From Amoebidium appalachense (lineage: Eukaryota; Ichthyosporea): a stretch of DNA of 64,000 nt. The notes under the pieces are model-generated. The model searched no databases, was not told the DNA's origin, and was given only the letters and a program-made list of their open reading frames with translations. The stretch is from NCBI GenBank assembly GCA_963693365.1, contig CAVNZM010000008.1:248001-312000 (forward strand), given 5' to 3'. This document shows positions 26,215 to 37,974 of this stretch, in pieces (the stretch's first letter is position 1; each line of letters begins with the position of its first letter). A program made the translations under genes and the position numbers.

Positions 26215-26478
26215 ATGGGGGGGTGGGGAGGGGGACGGGGGAGGCAATGGTTGGCATGGTGCATGCAGTACAATGAAGACCACAAGGCCAAACCCATGAC
26301 ATCCTGATGGCCCCAGGTAGAGCAGCATGCACTCAGTAGGGGGGCAGGGCACCTTGAACTGGGCAGGCAGGCTCTTGTTGCAGCGCCAGTGGTTGGGCAG
26401 GGGACTCGTGACAAAGTCGGGGCTGCTGGTGGCCACGTGCCTGCCCACGTCAGCATGCGGCCCATCCTCACTGTCCAT
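17282..26478 (-). CDS. Runt-domain transcription factor with C-terminal ankyrin repeats, 17 exons
   Basis: Exons in transcript order: 26478-26353, 26129-25899, 25700-25625, 25212-25147, 24836-24792, 24261-24188, 23413-23303, 22914-22773, 21621-21553, 21165-21065, 20523-20474, 20040-19856, 19479-19406, 18869-18735, 18506-18394, 18214-18084, 17400-17282 (TAA). All join in phase to 615 aa. Runt domain about 20-135: [41 protein letters not shown]32, K35, R87, R91, R94, K96, R126 and R129 match RUNX1 R80, K83, R135, R139, R142, K144, R174 and R177 with identical spacing. Residues about 136-313 are Pro/Met/Ser-rich. From about 320, [10 protein letters not shown] and [15 protein letters not shown] suggest a TIG/IPT fold. 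Ankyrin sequence lies at about 490-560 ([34 protein letters not shown]). No VWRPY tail. The start ATG is the first suitable Met, but an upstream exon cannot be excluded; the exon 10 donor (GTTATG) is the weakest junction. Inferred role: DNA-binding regulator with NF-kB-like layout. Confidence 0.88.
17720..17960 (-). repeat. (CA)n-rich tract in the last intron of the Runt-ankyrin gene
   Basis: CA repeats with periodic tgcacacacgtgcatac insertions on the plus strand, which reads as GT-rich on the coding strand. Confidence 0.9.
18226..18330 (-). repeat. Dinucleotide tract before the acceptor of Runt-gene exon 16
   Basis: (GT)n on the plus strand, hence (CA)n on the coding strand, close to the splice acceptor at 18215. 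Confidence 0.9.
19280..19392 (-). repeat. (GT)n tract in Runt-gene intron 13
   Basis: GT repeat with GC interruptions on the plus strand, just inside the donor of exon 13. Confidence 0.9.
19519..19835 (-). repeat. 35-base minisatellite filling Runt-gene intron 12
   Basis: Nine near-identical tandem copies of a 35-base unit containing acagacatggggatgaatcg and cacgtgcaca. The array takes up almost the whole intron (19480-19855). Copies alternate gatgaat/gataaat and acatacac/acacacac variants. Confidence 0.97.
20147..20233 (-). repeat. (GT)43 microsatellite in Runt-gene intron 11
   Basis: Nearly pure GT on the plus strand, (CA)n on the coding strand, about 105 bases before the acceptor of exon 12. 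The same intron has a G-rich (coding-strand C-rich) block at 20355-20455. Confidence 0.95.
21629..21688 (-). repeat. (CA)n microsatellite beside Runt-gene exon 9
   Basis: About 29 CA units on the plus strand, reading (GT)n on the coding strand up to the acceptor of exon 9. Confidence 0.95.
22083..22750 (-). repeat. 10/20-base minisatellite in Runt-gene intron 8
   Basis: About 65 copies of a decamer acatgcacac / agacatgcac with C/G variants, arranged in higher-order 20- and 30-base patterns. Open in several frames only because the unit lacks stop codons; not a gene. Confidence 0.97.
23020..23200 (-). repeat. SINE-like dispersed repeat, copy 2, with poly-C and poly-A tail
   Basis: On the minus strand it reads ctgaagatgggctctc, then tgttgtccgtcaagaatgcg and tacttcgtaacacaatc, a C run and about 17 A (plus-strand T at 23024-23040). 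The terminal A run is what a retroposon would show. Lies in Runt-gene intron 7. Confidence 0.65.
23773..24103 (-). repeat. 29-base minisatellite in Runt-gene intron 6
   Basis: About eleven tandem copies of a 29-base unit, gcacatgttcatgtgtgggt plus gcgacatat or gctatatat. The two variants alternate in an irregular order. Confidence 0.97.
26137..26214 (-). repeat. (GT)n microsatellite before the acceptor of Runt-gene exon 2
   Basis: Pure GT on the plus strand, (CA)n on the coding strand, ending at the acceptor of the main Runt-domain exon. Confidence 0.95.
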
Positions 26479-26644
26479 GGCCCACCCTGCATGCTCCCTG
26501 TCAGCATCATGCACGGGCACAAATGTGGATGGATATGATGACGAGGGGTCACAGTAGCAGCACGTGGATACACAGCCATTCTGCAACATCAGCATGCAAT
26601 GCGATTTCGCCCGGGGAGGGGGGGGAGGGGGGAGGGGGGGAGGA

Positions 26645-26679
<35 letters not shown>

Positions 26680-26824
26680 CTGCAGAGTAAGTGCACGGAT
26701 ACAGAATGATGTGCACAGGCGAGCACCCACAGTGTGCCGCAATTAGCCAGAGACTGAGTCTAACCTTGAGTGGGTGTGTGTGGTGGTGGTGGTGGGGGGA
26801 GGGAGGAGAGGGGGGGGGGGGGGG

Positions 26825-26940
26825 GGTTTGGAACGTGTCATAGAGCATATGGTGAGCATTCACGACGGACAACACATTGCAGAACTTGCAAAGTACCTGC
26901 CAGGAGTATGCGCCGCAAGCAGAGCCCAGGGGGCCAGTAA
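26825..26940 (-). repeat. SINE-like dispersed repeat, copy 3
   Basis: On the minus strand, gggctctgcttgcggcgcat is followed by caatgtgttgtccgtcgtga and a C run. No A tail at that end. Confidence 0.6.
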
Positions 26941-27904
26941 TCCCTCCTCCCCCCCCCCCCCCTTTTTTTTTTTTTTTTTTTGGGTGGTGGGGGAAAGGGG
27001 GGGTGGGGGGGTGGGGGTCGATGTAATGTTCTGGATGCAGGGAAGCAAAGCAGTGAGCATGGGCCGTGCTCCGTGCACCTACGTGACCCCAACACACATC
27101 AATCCCACTCTGTACCTTGCAATATACTGTGTGCACATGCTTGCATGCTATGGACCACCGGTGAGGGTGGTGGGCAAAGGCTTGCTGCACCTAGTGTATA
27201 TCTGCCTGCATGGCTTTGGTGCCGTCGGCATATACTCGAATTTAGGGTTCACCTATACATCCGTATAGTCTATCCGTATTCAATCTCTTTCGTCCACTAT
27301 ACCACGGTATGCCTATATGCAGAAGGCCACCCTTATATATGTAGGGTATACAGTGTGATCTACTTGTAGCCTATCTGTGCAGTCTATAATCTGTCTACGG
27401 CTTGTATGTCATCAGAATGCACCTCATCTGTAAAGCATAACTATATTTATTGGTACAGATAATGAAAGTTCTGTTTCTGTAGCTTAATTTGTATACAAAG
27501 GAACCGGCAGTGAAATATGATGCTTTTTAACGGTAACAGTTATTGAGTCTGGATGTGGAACATATATGTGTGCATGTCTTGTGTGTCTTCAGAATGTATC
27601 ATATCGGTAAAGCCTATGCATATACACCTGTATCATAATGTATATTCCATCTACATTTCTCTTCTATGATATATCCTGTATAGTCTGCGTCTGTGCATCA
27701 GGAAAAAGTTATGTGCATACGCAATGTGTGTGGAAACGTGATAGAATTGGTAGCAAGTTGTCTGCAATGTGTTTTGTGTTCTGGTTGTGCTGCTCGGGGT
27801 GTTTTGTGTGGTGGGTTTAAGAAGCTCCTTTTTAAGTTCATGTGTGGTGTGGTCAGTGTATGCGTCCGCAATTTAGCATTTTACTCAAGCGTGTTTTTGC
27901 GCTC

Positions 27905-28166
27905 GTGTGTGCGTGTGTGCGTGTGTGCGTGTGTGCGTGTGTGCGTGTGTGCGTGTGTGCGTGTGCGTGCGCGCGTGCGTGCATGTGTGTGTGTATGCAT
28001 GTGGGTGTGGGTTTCTGAGGGGTAGGGGGATTAGGGAGGGGGGAAAGGGGGGGAGGGGGGGAGGGGGCATGTGTGTGCGCGTGCGTGTGTGTGTGCATTC
28101 GTGCATATTTTTTTGTGTGTGCCTGTGTGTGTGCCTGTGTGTGTGTGTGTTTGTTTGTGTGTGTGT

Positions 28167-28205
<39 letters not shown>

Positions 28206-28221
28206 CGTGTGTGTGCATGTG

Positions 28222-28306
<85 letters not shown>

Positions 28307-28336
28307 GGCGTGCGTGCGTGTGTGTGTGTGCATGTG

Positions 28337-28413
<77 letters not shown>

Positions 28414-28465
28414 CGTGCGTGCTTGCGTGTGTGTGCATGTGGCGCGCTCGTGTGTGTGTGTGTGT
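27905..28465 (+). repeat. Compound (GT)n array with higher-order units
   Basis: GTGTGC repeats (27905-27980), a G-rich spacer, then two long GT stretches separated by near-identical gggcgtgcgtgc and gtgtgcatgtggcg spacers, indicating segmental duplication inside the array. Confidence 0.95.
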
Positions 28466-30744
28466 TGTTTAACCATTTTTGTGTGCTTCGGCAACGTACG
28501 CTGGTGGTATTGCAAAACTGATATACAATAAAATACAATACAATAAAAAGAAGGTCATATGTATTCGTACACAATGACGATTATTTTTGTGGTGCTTTTA
28601 ACCATCTTTATATTTTTTTGAATTGGTTTGTTTGTTTTTGACTGGGGAAGGGGGGAGGGAGGGGGGGGGGGGGGGGGGGGGGGGGGAATACGATGTGTGA
28701 CTTGTGCTGGAGGGGGGGGGGGGGGGGGGCAGTAATTGAAAATTTGACATATTTTCGTGTGCGCGTCCTCAATGCCCTTGTGTGTGAAATGATCCAGCAG
28801 CCGTGTGTCGTTGAGTAAATGTGGGCAGGTTTTCGTGTGTGCATGAGTGCAGCAAGCAGGTGTGCACGTGCATGTGCAGCTATCAATCTGGAGGGTTTTA
28901 CTGCGCACCTTTTTTTTTGTGTGCCATGTGCGGGTGTGTGCTCATGATGGTTTGTGTGTGTGCGGACCAGGATGTGGTACAGTGAATGTAACAGTTTGAG
29001 TGTTTGTTTGTGCATGGGTGTAGGGCCTGTTTGTGCAACTCCTCCGAACTTTTATGCAGCACTCATGTGCACTGCATGTAGCTCAAGTGTGTGCCACGGA
29101 CCCAATGTGCCACCTTGTGAATTTTGTATATGTGTTCACCATGTTGTATGCACACGTGTGTGTGCCTGCACAAGTGTGTGTGCGGTGTGGATGCGCGTAC
29201 ATGCAAAGGTGCACACTACCGAATGAATCATGGGCATGCAGGGTTGTACTGTGTGTGTGCATCTGTGTATTGTTGATGATATTTGTGCACATTTTCAGAC
29301 GTTCTGCAGGGCGTTGCCTTCAACTCAAATGTTATGTAGCTTCTTCACGTGCTCGAACCATATCGTGCAGCCAAGGACCATGTGTGCTACCTCAGTCACC
29401 TAATTGCTGCAGGGAAAAAGCACGTGAATGCAAGGCTAGGTTTGTGTATGCAGCCCTATGTGTGCGGCTGCTTTCTGTGCACATGCATGCAGATGTGATG
29501 AAGAACACACACGCACAGAACACACCTTCAAGCGGTGTATCCATCTGGGTGACACGCCCGGTCAAGGGCTCTGCGTCGTGTGCGGCTATACCCGTTGCCG
29601 AGTCATCCTGCGCATGCCCCTGCCTGCCTACCCGCGTATGCAAGTACATGTGACACCTTTCTGCCTGCTTTCGTGTGTATGCACGTGAAATCCGAGACTA
29701 AAAACAGACCAGGAATAACAGCAATATTGCCCGGACTACGATATTGTGCAATTGTAAATCTAAACACCAGTCAGTAGTCGATAGATCCAAGGTTGGCTAA
29801 GCTACTGGGAAATAAATTGATATCCTTTACCCTACAAATACGATGCAGTCAGATGATTCTTTCTTTGGCTTTTTCGAGTCGCTGTGGCCCGTTCAATCTC
29901 TAGTCTATTTTTTTATAAGTGTACCTGAGTGTGTGCTGGGCCGGAGCCTCTGTCCTGTGTGCGCTACCAACTATGAATCAGGTCGAACTTCAGAACCCAA
30001 CAAAAAAGCCTTACATGGTGCGTGATTTGTTCATATGACTGTCGCCTTTATATTATAAAAGTGACCGATACACTAATCAACATCCAAAATTACAACACAT
30101 TATTTTATCCCTGTAACCTGGTTTCAAACCGAAAAAGCATATGGGTTGTTCATTGGCTCAGAGCGGTTCAATGTTCTTAGAATTAGATGACATGAGTCCA
30201 ATCAAACAAGCGGATCTTTAAGGGCAAATTGATATGGTGATACGGTCTGGACCAATCGCTGCTGCCCGCCACGGGCTTGAACCGTGCACCGTGACATGTA
30301 CACTACCGCTGTTTTTTGTTCATGGGTACGTGCACGGGACGGCCCAGCATTACCAAATTTATATATTACCAGGGCTGATAATGCCCACGGCATAGCACGC
30401 CATGCAACCGCCTACGCAGCCACACCCCCTCCACAGGCACAAAGGTGCCGGCCGCGCAGCCCCACCTGATAATATGATCTGCGCCGTATGAGCAGCGTGA
30501 TGCAATTGTTAATGCATCATATACATATGAGCAGAGAAGTGTTAATATTGGTGTGCATTCTAAACCCAATATAAATTAACACCTTCATTCATCTACTTTT
30601 ATAGTATGTAACCGTGGTCCGGCGCATACATGTATACAATAGCAATAGGTATGATCCATACATACATACGTGCGTGCACCATGCATGACTCAAGTTATCA
30701 TGCACCGTGACGCGCGCTGCATGATCCGGTCACTGTGGCCAATC

Positions 30745-30952
30745 GACGTTTGTGTGTGTGTGTGTGTGTGTGTGTGAGGGGGAGGGCGGCGGGGCCGGGG
30801 GAGGAGGGGGGGAGAGGGAGGGGGAGAGGGAGCCCCCCGTGATCACACCCCCCGCTCCCTCCCTCCCCCTACCCCCTTCCCCCCCTCCCCCCTCCCCTCC
30901 CCCCTTCCCCCCCCCTCCCCCTCCCCCCCCCCCCCCCCCCCCCCTCCCCCCC

Positions 30953-30983
<31 letters not shown>

Positions 30984-31354
30984 AAAAAAAAAAAAGGAAA
31001 GAATTCGAAAGAAAAAGAAAAAGAAAGAAAAAGGAATGAAAGGCCTAGGAACGTCGAGATTGACCATGTGCCCCCCCCAATTTTCTTTCGCGGGAGGAGG
31101 GGGGGGGGGGGGGGGGGGGGAGGGGGGGGGGGGGGGGGGGGGGGGGGCACGTGTACAATCTTGGTCCCTGGCTCTCAAATCCTCTTTTTATATTTTCTTT
31201 CGTTAATTTTCTTTTTTGCACAGACTTCGTTTCAAAAGCCCAACTCCCCCCTCCCCCCCTCCTCTCCCCATGTTTTTTTTTGCAAACCCCCCCCCCCCCC
31301 CCGCCCCCCTGCCTCCCGGTCCCTTTTTTTATTATTACTACATTTTGGTTTCAC

Positions 31355-31387
<33 letters not shown>

Positions 31388-31672
31388 CGGTGTGTGTGTG
31401 CCGGTGTGTGTATGGGTGGGTGGGTGGGTGGGTGGGTGGTGGTGGTGGTGGTGGTGGGGGGGGGGGGGGGGGGAGGGGGGGAGCTGGATGAAGTGCTCTA
31501 CTTCTCAAGCCATCGAATTTGCGAGCGGTCGGGGGAAGAGAGAGCCCGTAAAAAAAAAAAAAACTCGAGGCGTCGACTATGCATATTTTCCGTCCTTTCT
31601 TTTCTTTCTTTCTTTCTTTCACTAACAGGGGAAGAGGTGGTCTGGCTTTTCGTGCTAAGCCCTCCCCGGCCC

Positions 31673-31714
<42 letters not shown>

Positions 31715-31875
31715 ACACACACACACAAAGCTTACTCCCCCCTCCCCCCTCCCTTTCTTCCCACCCCACAAAAAAAAGGTTCCGAATAATAGTGCAACAA
31801 TTGAAAAAGTTGTTTGTCCTACGGTAGGCCCGGGGGGGCCGAAAGGGGCTCAGCGGCCTGGCCTAAGCTACCCCC

Positions 31876-31933
<58 letters not shown>

Positions 31934-32090
31934 ACAAAAAAAAAAAAAAAAGAAAGGAAAGAAAAGAAAAAGGCCTTTAACATCCCCCTTCCCCTCTAGA
32001 GGTCCACGTTTATCTCTCTAAATCTCCCCCCCTCCCCCCCCCCCCCTCCCCCCCCCCCCCTTCCCCCTCTCCCCCTTTGTTTAAACACGC
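30745..32090. repeat. Homopolymer-rich block (poly-C, poly-G, poly-A)
   Basis: C runs at 30925-30973, 31679-31713 and 31878-31933, G runs at 31100-31147 and 31455-31485, A runs after the C runs (30974-30995, 31936-31951), and a GT tract at 31358-31385. No gene signal. Confidence 0.9.
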
Positions 32091-32427
32091 GGAGAAGTAG
32101 TGAGGGGGAGAGGGGGGTTGTCAATATCTTGGTGAAATAGTCTCAAACATTTTCGTTTAGAGGCTTATGTGAAACAATCTGGCCACGCCTATGGCTTCCA
32201 TCATATGATAGTATAGGGAGATTGCTTCTTTTTTCCCCCACCAAAGTAGACATAGCCCAACTTGCTATCATGATGTCTCTGGGCTCTGAATGGGGAGGCT
32301 GCCCCCCCTTCCCCCCCCCCTCCACCCCCCCCCCCCCCCTCCCTCCTCCCTTTTCCCACCTCCCCCCCTGAGTAATGCCGGAGACGCTCAGTCGTTCGCA
32401 TGATGTGTTGTGTGCGCGTGATCACTG

Positions 32428-32460
<33 letters not shown>

Positions 32461-32640
32461 AGGGGGGGGGGGGGGGGGGGGGGGAGGGGAGGGGGGAAGA
32501 AAGAGAGGGTGAGACGAAGGAAGGGGCCGGGTCTGTGCATGCAGCAAGACCTCCCAAATAGCACTGGCATGCAGTCTGAATGTTTTCAACTGATCACAAT
32601 TTCTGTGTTGGTGTTAGCTAGTGTTAGTTTGTGTGTGTCA

Positions 32641-32642
32641 CG

Positions 32643-32704
<62 letters not shown>

Positions 32705-32820
32705 TGGTTTTCAAATTATATGGACCTGTGTGTGTGTGTGTGTGTGTCTATTGGTTTTCAAATTAGATGAACATGTGTGCGTGTGTGTGTGCGTGTGTGT
32801 GTGTGTGTGTGCGTGTGTGA
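32641..32820 (+). repeat. (GT)n arrays with a duplicated spacer
   Basis: Three GT stretches separated by two copies of tattggttttcaaatta at about 32702 and 32748. Confidence 0.95.
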
Positions 32821-32827
32821 GTATGTA

Positions 32828-33503
32828 TGATACGTACATATGAAGCATTTCCAGATACATGACTGCATCGGATCCCCCCCCCCCCCCCCCCCCCCCCCCC
32901 GGCTCCCACCCTGGATTACACCAATTGCAAAACAGGAAAAAAACGAGAAGAGAATTGCTATTGACGTTCCGAATGTTCTAATACGGATGGATATTTTGTT
33001 TCACTTTACCAAAGTGCTTGCTGTATCCCCCTCCTCCCCCCCCCTCCCCCCCTCCCCCCCCCCCCCCCCCCCCCCCCCAAAAATAAATAAATAAATAAAT
33101 AAAAACTACATGGTACTTGCCGTCGGCAACATGAACCTCGACCCGGGGATCTCATCATAGTCCAATGCACATATGGCGGTCCAGACGTGTGGTTCACTAC
33201 GTCTGTTGCATCCATTGAAGCTACTACAGATTTTGAGCTTAAGGGAATGCAGCTATGTTTTTCTACGTGCTCAGTTACTGTAGTGATAACTGCTGGAAAT
33301 GTTGATGCCCTCTTGCTAGTCACTCGCAAATGTGGCTTCCCACATCTTAAAGCCCCTTTTGTCCCACTCCAACTATTAGGAGCGTGTTTGGGCAGAGCTT
33401 CAAAGTGAAACAACCCATCCATCCATATCAGAAAATTTGGAACGTCAATAGTCTCTCGTCTCGTTTTTCCCGTTTTGGTGTAATTCAGGGCGGGAACCGG
33501 GGG

Positions 33504-33542
<39 letters not shown>

Positions 33543-33592
33543 GGAATCCGAGACAGTCATGTATCTAGAAATGCTTCATGTGTACGTATATA
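32828..33592. mobile_element. Inverted-repeat (foldback/MITE-like) element
   Basis: Arms of about 200 bases: 32830-33035 read rightwards matches 33590-33385 read from the other strand. Shared segments include gaagcatttc(c/t)agatacat, attacacca, gattgacgttcc-like sequence and atggatg...ttgtttcacttt. The centre (33040-33385) contains a C run, (AAAT)n and unique sequence with a minus-strand open frame (33560-33006) that I do not recognise. The arms have diverged by roughly 15-20% by eye. Confidence 0.6.
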
Positions 33593-33659
33593 CGGGTGGA
33601 GGCCAGAGGGAGATGATCACATACCAGAATAATACCCCAAACGTTTCCAGGCAAATCAA

Positions 33660-34745
33660 ACCGTGTGCATAGATAGATTCTTACCATCAGGCCCTTCCAC
33701 ATCTTCGGCACGTAGGAGCAGGAGAAAATGAATGTCGTAGGTGCTGATAGTGTGTGCATGCACGGGCAAGGGACACTCCTGGAAAAAAGGGAGGGGCCGG
33801 GGGGGGGGGAGGGGGTTGTTGTTGTGGCGGTGGCGCTGGTGGTGGTGGGGGGGTGGGGGGGGGGGGGGGGGGATTCCTCGAACACTTGAAGCAAAACTAT
33901 ACATACAGTATAGGCAAATGAACACATGGACAGTCTCTTGCTACGACTTTGTTTGATTCAGCAAGAGGGATATTGAAGCGGCCTTAGCCTATGTTGGTCC
34001 CTCATTCTGCATCGCCCGTCAAAAGGGCCACCCGAAAGCTGGTGAAAGCCCTGGCCATGGAGAGATAAAATTGCATGTTAGTATATACATGCAATGTTCG
34101 AGTCAACAGGCAGCCCACCTGGATGTGCACAAACAGACACATGTCAGGAAAATCACTTTTCTGCACATGATTGTGGCAAAACATGGTCTACAGTTTATTA
34201 CCTCTGGCACTCCCATAACGGCTCCAAATTACAGTAATCTTTACCGTTTATTTAGTCTTTTTTTTTTTTTTTTTTTTTTTTTTTGCCTTCATTTTTATCA
34301 CTTCCACCTCCCCCCCCCCCTCCCCCCCCCCCAACCACCCACCCCCCTCCCCCTCTCCCCTCCCGTGTCCCCTCCGGGGCCCCCTCACTCGGGCCCCTTT
34401 CTTCTTCATGTGTGTGTTTGGGGGGGGGGGAAGGGGGGGGAGGGAGGGGGCAGCAGCACTTGGTTACCACGGATTCACATAATTGGAATTTGATTTCGAG
34501 CCATAACTGCTTATGGTGTGTACACGGTCTCACAAAGTGCGTGTGTGTGTATGTATGTGTGTAAGCCATTGCATGCGTGCATGTGAGTTCTTGTGGTGTG
34601 GGTGAAGCCATCTGCATGTGCATGTGCTGTGACACTGTGCGTGTGCACGTGTGTGGGTGTAGGTGTGCTTGGGGTGAGCAATATTATGTGCATAGATAGA
34701 TTCTGACTATCAGGCCCTTCCACATCTTCCGAGCATAGGAGGAGC
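33660..34745 (+). repeat. Pair of short direct repeats (33665-33722 and 34688-34742)
   Basis: Both copies read gcatagatagattct...atcaggcccttccacatctt and then a cgtaggag/cataggag ending. Origin unknown. Confidence 0.7.
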
Positions 34746-36294
34746 TTTCTTTCTTTCTTTCTTTTTTCTTTTGGTGGGGATAGCCGGAGAGGTACCCGTG
34801 GGGGTGGAGGGGGGGGGGGGGGGGGGTAGGGTAGGGAGGGTTAGTTCTGGTGGGGAAGAGGGTGGTTGTACGTGGGTGTGGGGCGGGTGGATGGGGTGAA
34901 CTACTGGGGAGAGCAATTAACAAACTTTTTGAGGGGAGGTCCCCCCCCCCCCCCAAAGCTCGTTTTTGTGTGTTGAGTATGGAGGGGTCCCGGGAAGTTG
35001 TGGAGATAAGTTCAAAAATCAAGGGAAACGTTGGGGGGTGGTGGTGGTGGTGAAGGGGGGGGGGGGGGGGGGGGGGGGAGGGGGGGGGGGGGGATGAGAA
35101 TGAGTCATAATCATTGGGAAATAAAACTTCAGTAGGCTAGGACATGCATGGGGAAAGTAACAAACTTTGATACCGTACGTTAAGCGTGTGAACCACTTTA
35201 CCGGAAGTATCGGCATGAAAACCAGAGCCAGAGACGCACACGGTGCAACCACGGCTGTCTCTGAATATGTTGACTTCCGAATAAAATCAGTGCAAACCAT
35301 AATGGCCACATCTCTTGCACACCACCGATAATGTGCACAGGTGCATGTGGCCGCACAGCTGGTGCATTGGTCTGTATCATACTTACATGGATGTACGCAC
35401 CACAGTGCCTATGCAGCATGGATGATACGATGCACGAATGGCCGTGTATGAGTATGAAGCAACGAGCGGATCGGGGGTCAAATGCGTGACAGAACATGAA
35501 GCCACACAGGTCACACCAGACATGCACACGTGCAAAAATGACCCCGCAACTCTGAGATACGTAATGCCGATACTCGAAGCGTGCACAGGGTATGCGGGCT
35601 GTGCATTGGGCAGAGGATAAGGCATGTGAGGGCTGTGTAGTTGCTAGAACAACATGCACGTAGTTGTGTGTTTTCTGGCCAGTGTGCTTTGTATTGGTTG
35701 GAATATGTAGTGCGTGTTCTGTGTAGTGGCCAGCATAGCATGCGCATGGCATGTGGGCCATGCAATAGCATGCATACTGTGTGTGTGTGGTATGTGTGCT
35801 GTGCAGTAGCATGCATACAAGAGCATGCATACATAGTAGCATGCACATGGCTGGGCCGCATTGCGCTACCACTGACTGTATTTGGCACGGCTGTACCTGG
35901 CCATTGCCTTGGGGCCCTAAGCGGCCATGCACCAGGCACGGTTTGGTCCGGCTGCCGGAATGGGCCGTGCACACTATGTCCCTTCCACACCAACCCCGCC
36001 CCTATGTCTCTGACTGCTGTGTGTGTTCGTGAGATGATCTTATGCGGCATGGTGCCTGTGTGTCTGCATGCATGTGTTTGCGTTTGTAGATGATTTATAC
36101 CAAAATGATGCTTGCCGGTACCTATGTTACCTGCAACATTTAAAACAAGCAAATATAAATCATATATGTGTCAGTAATATATATATATGGTAGCAAAATC
36201 ACGCGCACCCCCTGTGCCACGTGCTATAATTACACTATTTACGGATAGGAGCTATCTTTCGGAACCAGATGATGCCCCTGTTGAAAACTTCAGG

Positions 36295-37939
36295 CTAGGC
36301 TGCGCAGCTTACTCGGTCGAGCTTGTGCTTTGTCTGCAGGAGGGAGGAGAGGTAGATTCTGAACAGTCAGTGTTGTGCGTGGTGGGAGGGTTAGTGCAGA
36401 TGGAGTGGCATGCGTAGGGGGGGAAAGGTGTGTGTGTGTGTGTGTGCGTGTTGTGCATGGTGGGAGGGGGTGTAGTGCACGGTAGATGGGTTAATGTAGA
36501 TTGATGTGTGCATAGTGGGAGAGTTAGTGTTGTGTGTGGTAGGTGCCTACAATGTGCATGTTGAACATGCTCAGTGTTGTTGGGTGGCTGTAACAGCATG
36601 CAGGGGTCACAGGCAGTAAGGCAGGACAGAGCATGGGCAGGCTAAATCTACCAACACAGGCACACGGCATGCCTGACCGGCTGTTTGTGCATATTACTGT
36701 GAGAGCGTGACCCCGACAACAGTGTTAATCATGTTACGTGACCCCGCCAACAGTTTTAATCACGTGTGCATGGGGGGTACGTACCACCCAGTATGATGTG
36801 GCGTGGTGGGCCAGGCCGTTCGCCTTTGCATAGTCCTCCACGTCAAACCGCTCACGTGACTGGATCTGCAGCTGCAGTGCCTGCGGCTTGGTTTGCCTGC
36901 AACCACGTGTTAGACACGTGCTCACTCACATTCCACTGTGTGCAGCTATACACAGCTGAAACCTGCCTAGTCCATTTTGTTTGATACATGGTGATTGGCT
37001 GAACTTGCCTCACCAAGTCACATCAAACTCGGAGACAAGAAGATCACAGGAAAAATGATGGTACGAGAGACTGCCACGGTGTCAGAGATATGCAAATGGT
37101 CGGTGAGCAAAATACACTATTTCTAAGACCTATACACATACTTATGAATATATCACCAAGTTTCGAGATTATGGCCCATTTTACCTTATGATAAAATTTC
37201 ACTTTGCGAATCTCTAAATACGAGTGAGCGATTAGTTGAAGTTGGATGACAAGAAAGGCATATGCATGCCAATGATTACCACACGTCGAACCCGTCCGAG
37301 TGCTCGTTCAAAATACAGAAGCGTGTATGATTAAAAGGCTTTGTATTTCAGAGCATTGTGGCCACTTGTGTTTGAATATTCATGGATATTCTAAAAGCGC
37401 AGTATGTTTGAAAATTCATGGATATTCTTAAAGCGCAGTATGTTTGAATATTCATGGATATTCTTAAAGCGCAGTATGTCTAGAGGATAAAATGGCAAAC
37501 AGGCCCCTTCCCCCCCCCCCCCCACACACACACACACACACACACTCACCCAATGTGTGCTAGGAGAGGAAGCATTGCCTGTACACGCATGCACACACGG
37601 TATGTTGCCAAGTATTAGGACAGGTCTGCCATGGAAACTAATACTTGCACGACTGCACCTCTTTTTGCATGCTCACAGGGCGGCATGCGGCCACATACCT
37701 GTAGGCCAGCACGTAGTAGCGGTGGCAGCCCGAGTTCATGGGGGGGCTGGGGGCCTTCCAGCCCGTGGTGTCGGGGCTGGCCGAGGCCAGGCCGGCCATG
37801 TCCAGCCACGTGATGTTGTGCTCCAGCATGGCCCCCGGCACGTTGACCAGCCCCAGGTGCAGGTACGGCGCACTCGTCGCCATGCTGGCCGTCCTGCAGC
37901 CCACAGCGTGAGTAAGATAGGCGGTGGTAGTGGAGGAGG

Positions 37940-37974
<35 letters not shown>

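Larger units (their letters stand above)
26479..36294. other. Gene-free, repeat-rich intergenic region
   Basis: Nearly 10 kb upstream of the Runt gene and downstream of the PEBP gene. 26.6-27.0 kb: G runs, SINE-like copy and poly-T. 27.1-27.9 kb: ordinary AT-richer DNA, a candidate Runt-gene promoter region. 27.9-28.5 kb: GT arrays. 28.5-30.7 kb: mixed sequence with no convincing exon. 30.7-32.1 kb: alternating poly-C, poly-G and A runs. 32.4-32.8 kb: GT arrays. 32.8-33.6 kb: inverted-repeat element. 33.6-36.3 kb: G-rich blocks and a short duplicated sequence (33665 and 34690). Long open frames here are made of repeats. Confidence 0.6.

Noticed and set aside
29033-29653. A 206-codon plus-strand open frame
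   Set aside because: Composition is dominated by Cys/Val from TGTG-rich DNA; no domain, splice context or family resemblance.
33006-33560. Minus-strand open frame in the inverted-repeat element as a possible piggyBac-type transposase fragment
   Set aside because: Only vague resemblance (LIWMDGLFHF); no catalytic acidic residues or zinc motif could be placed.
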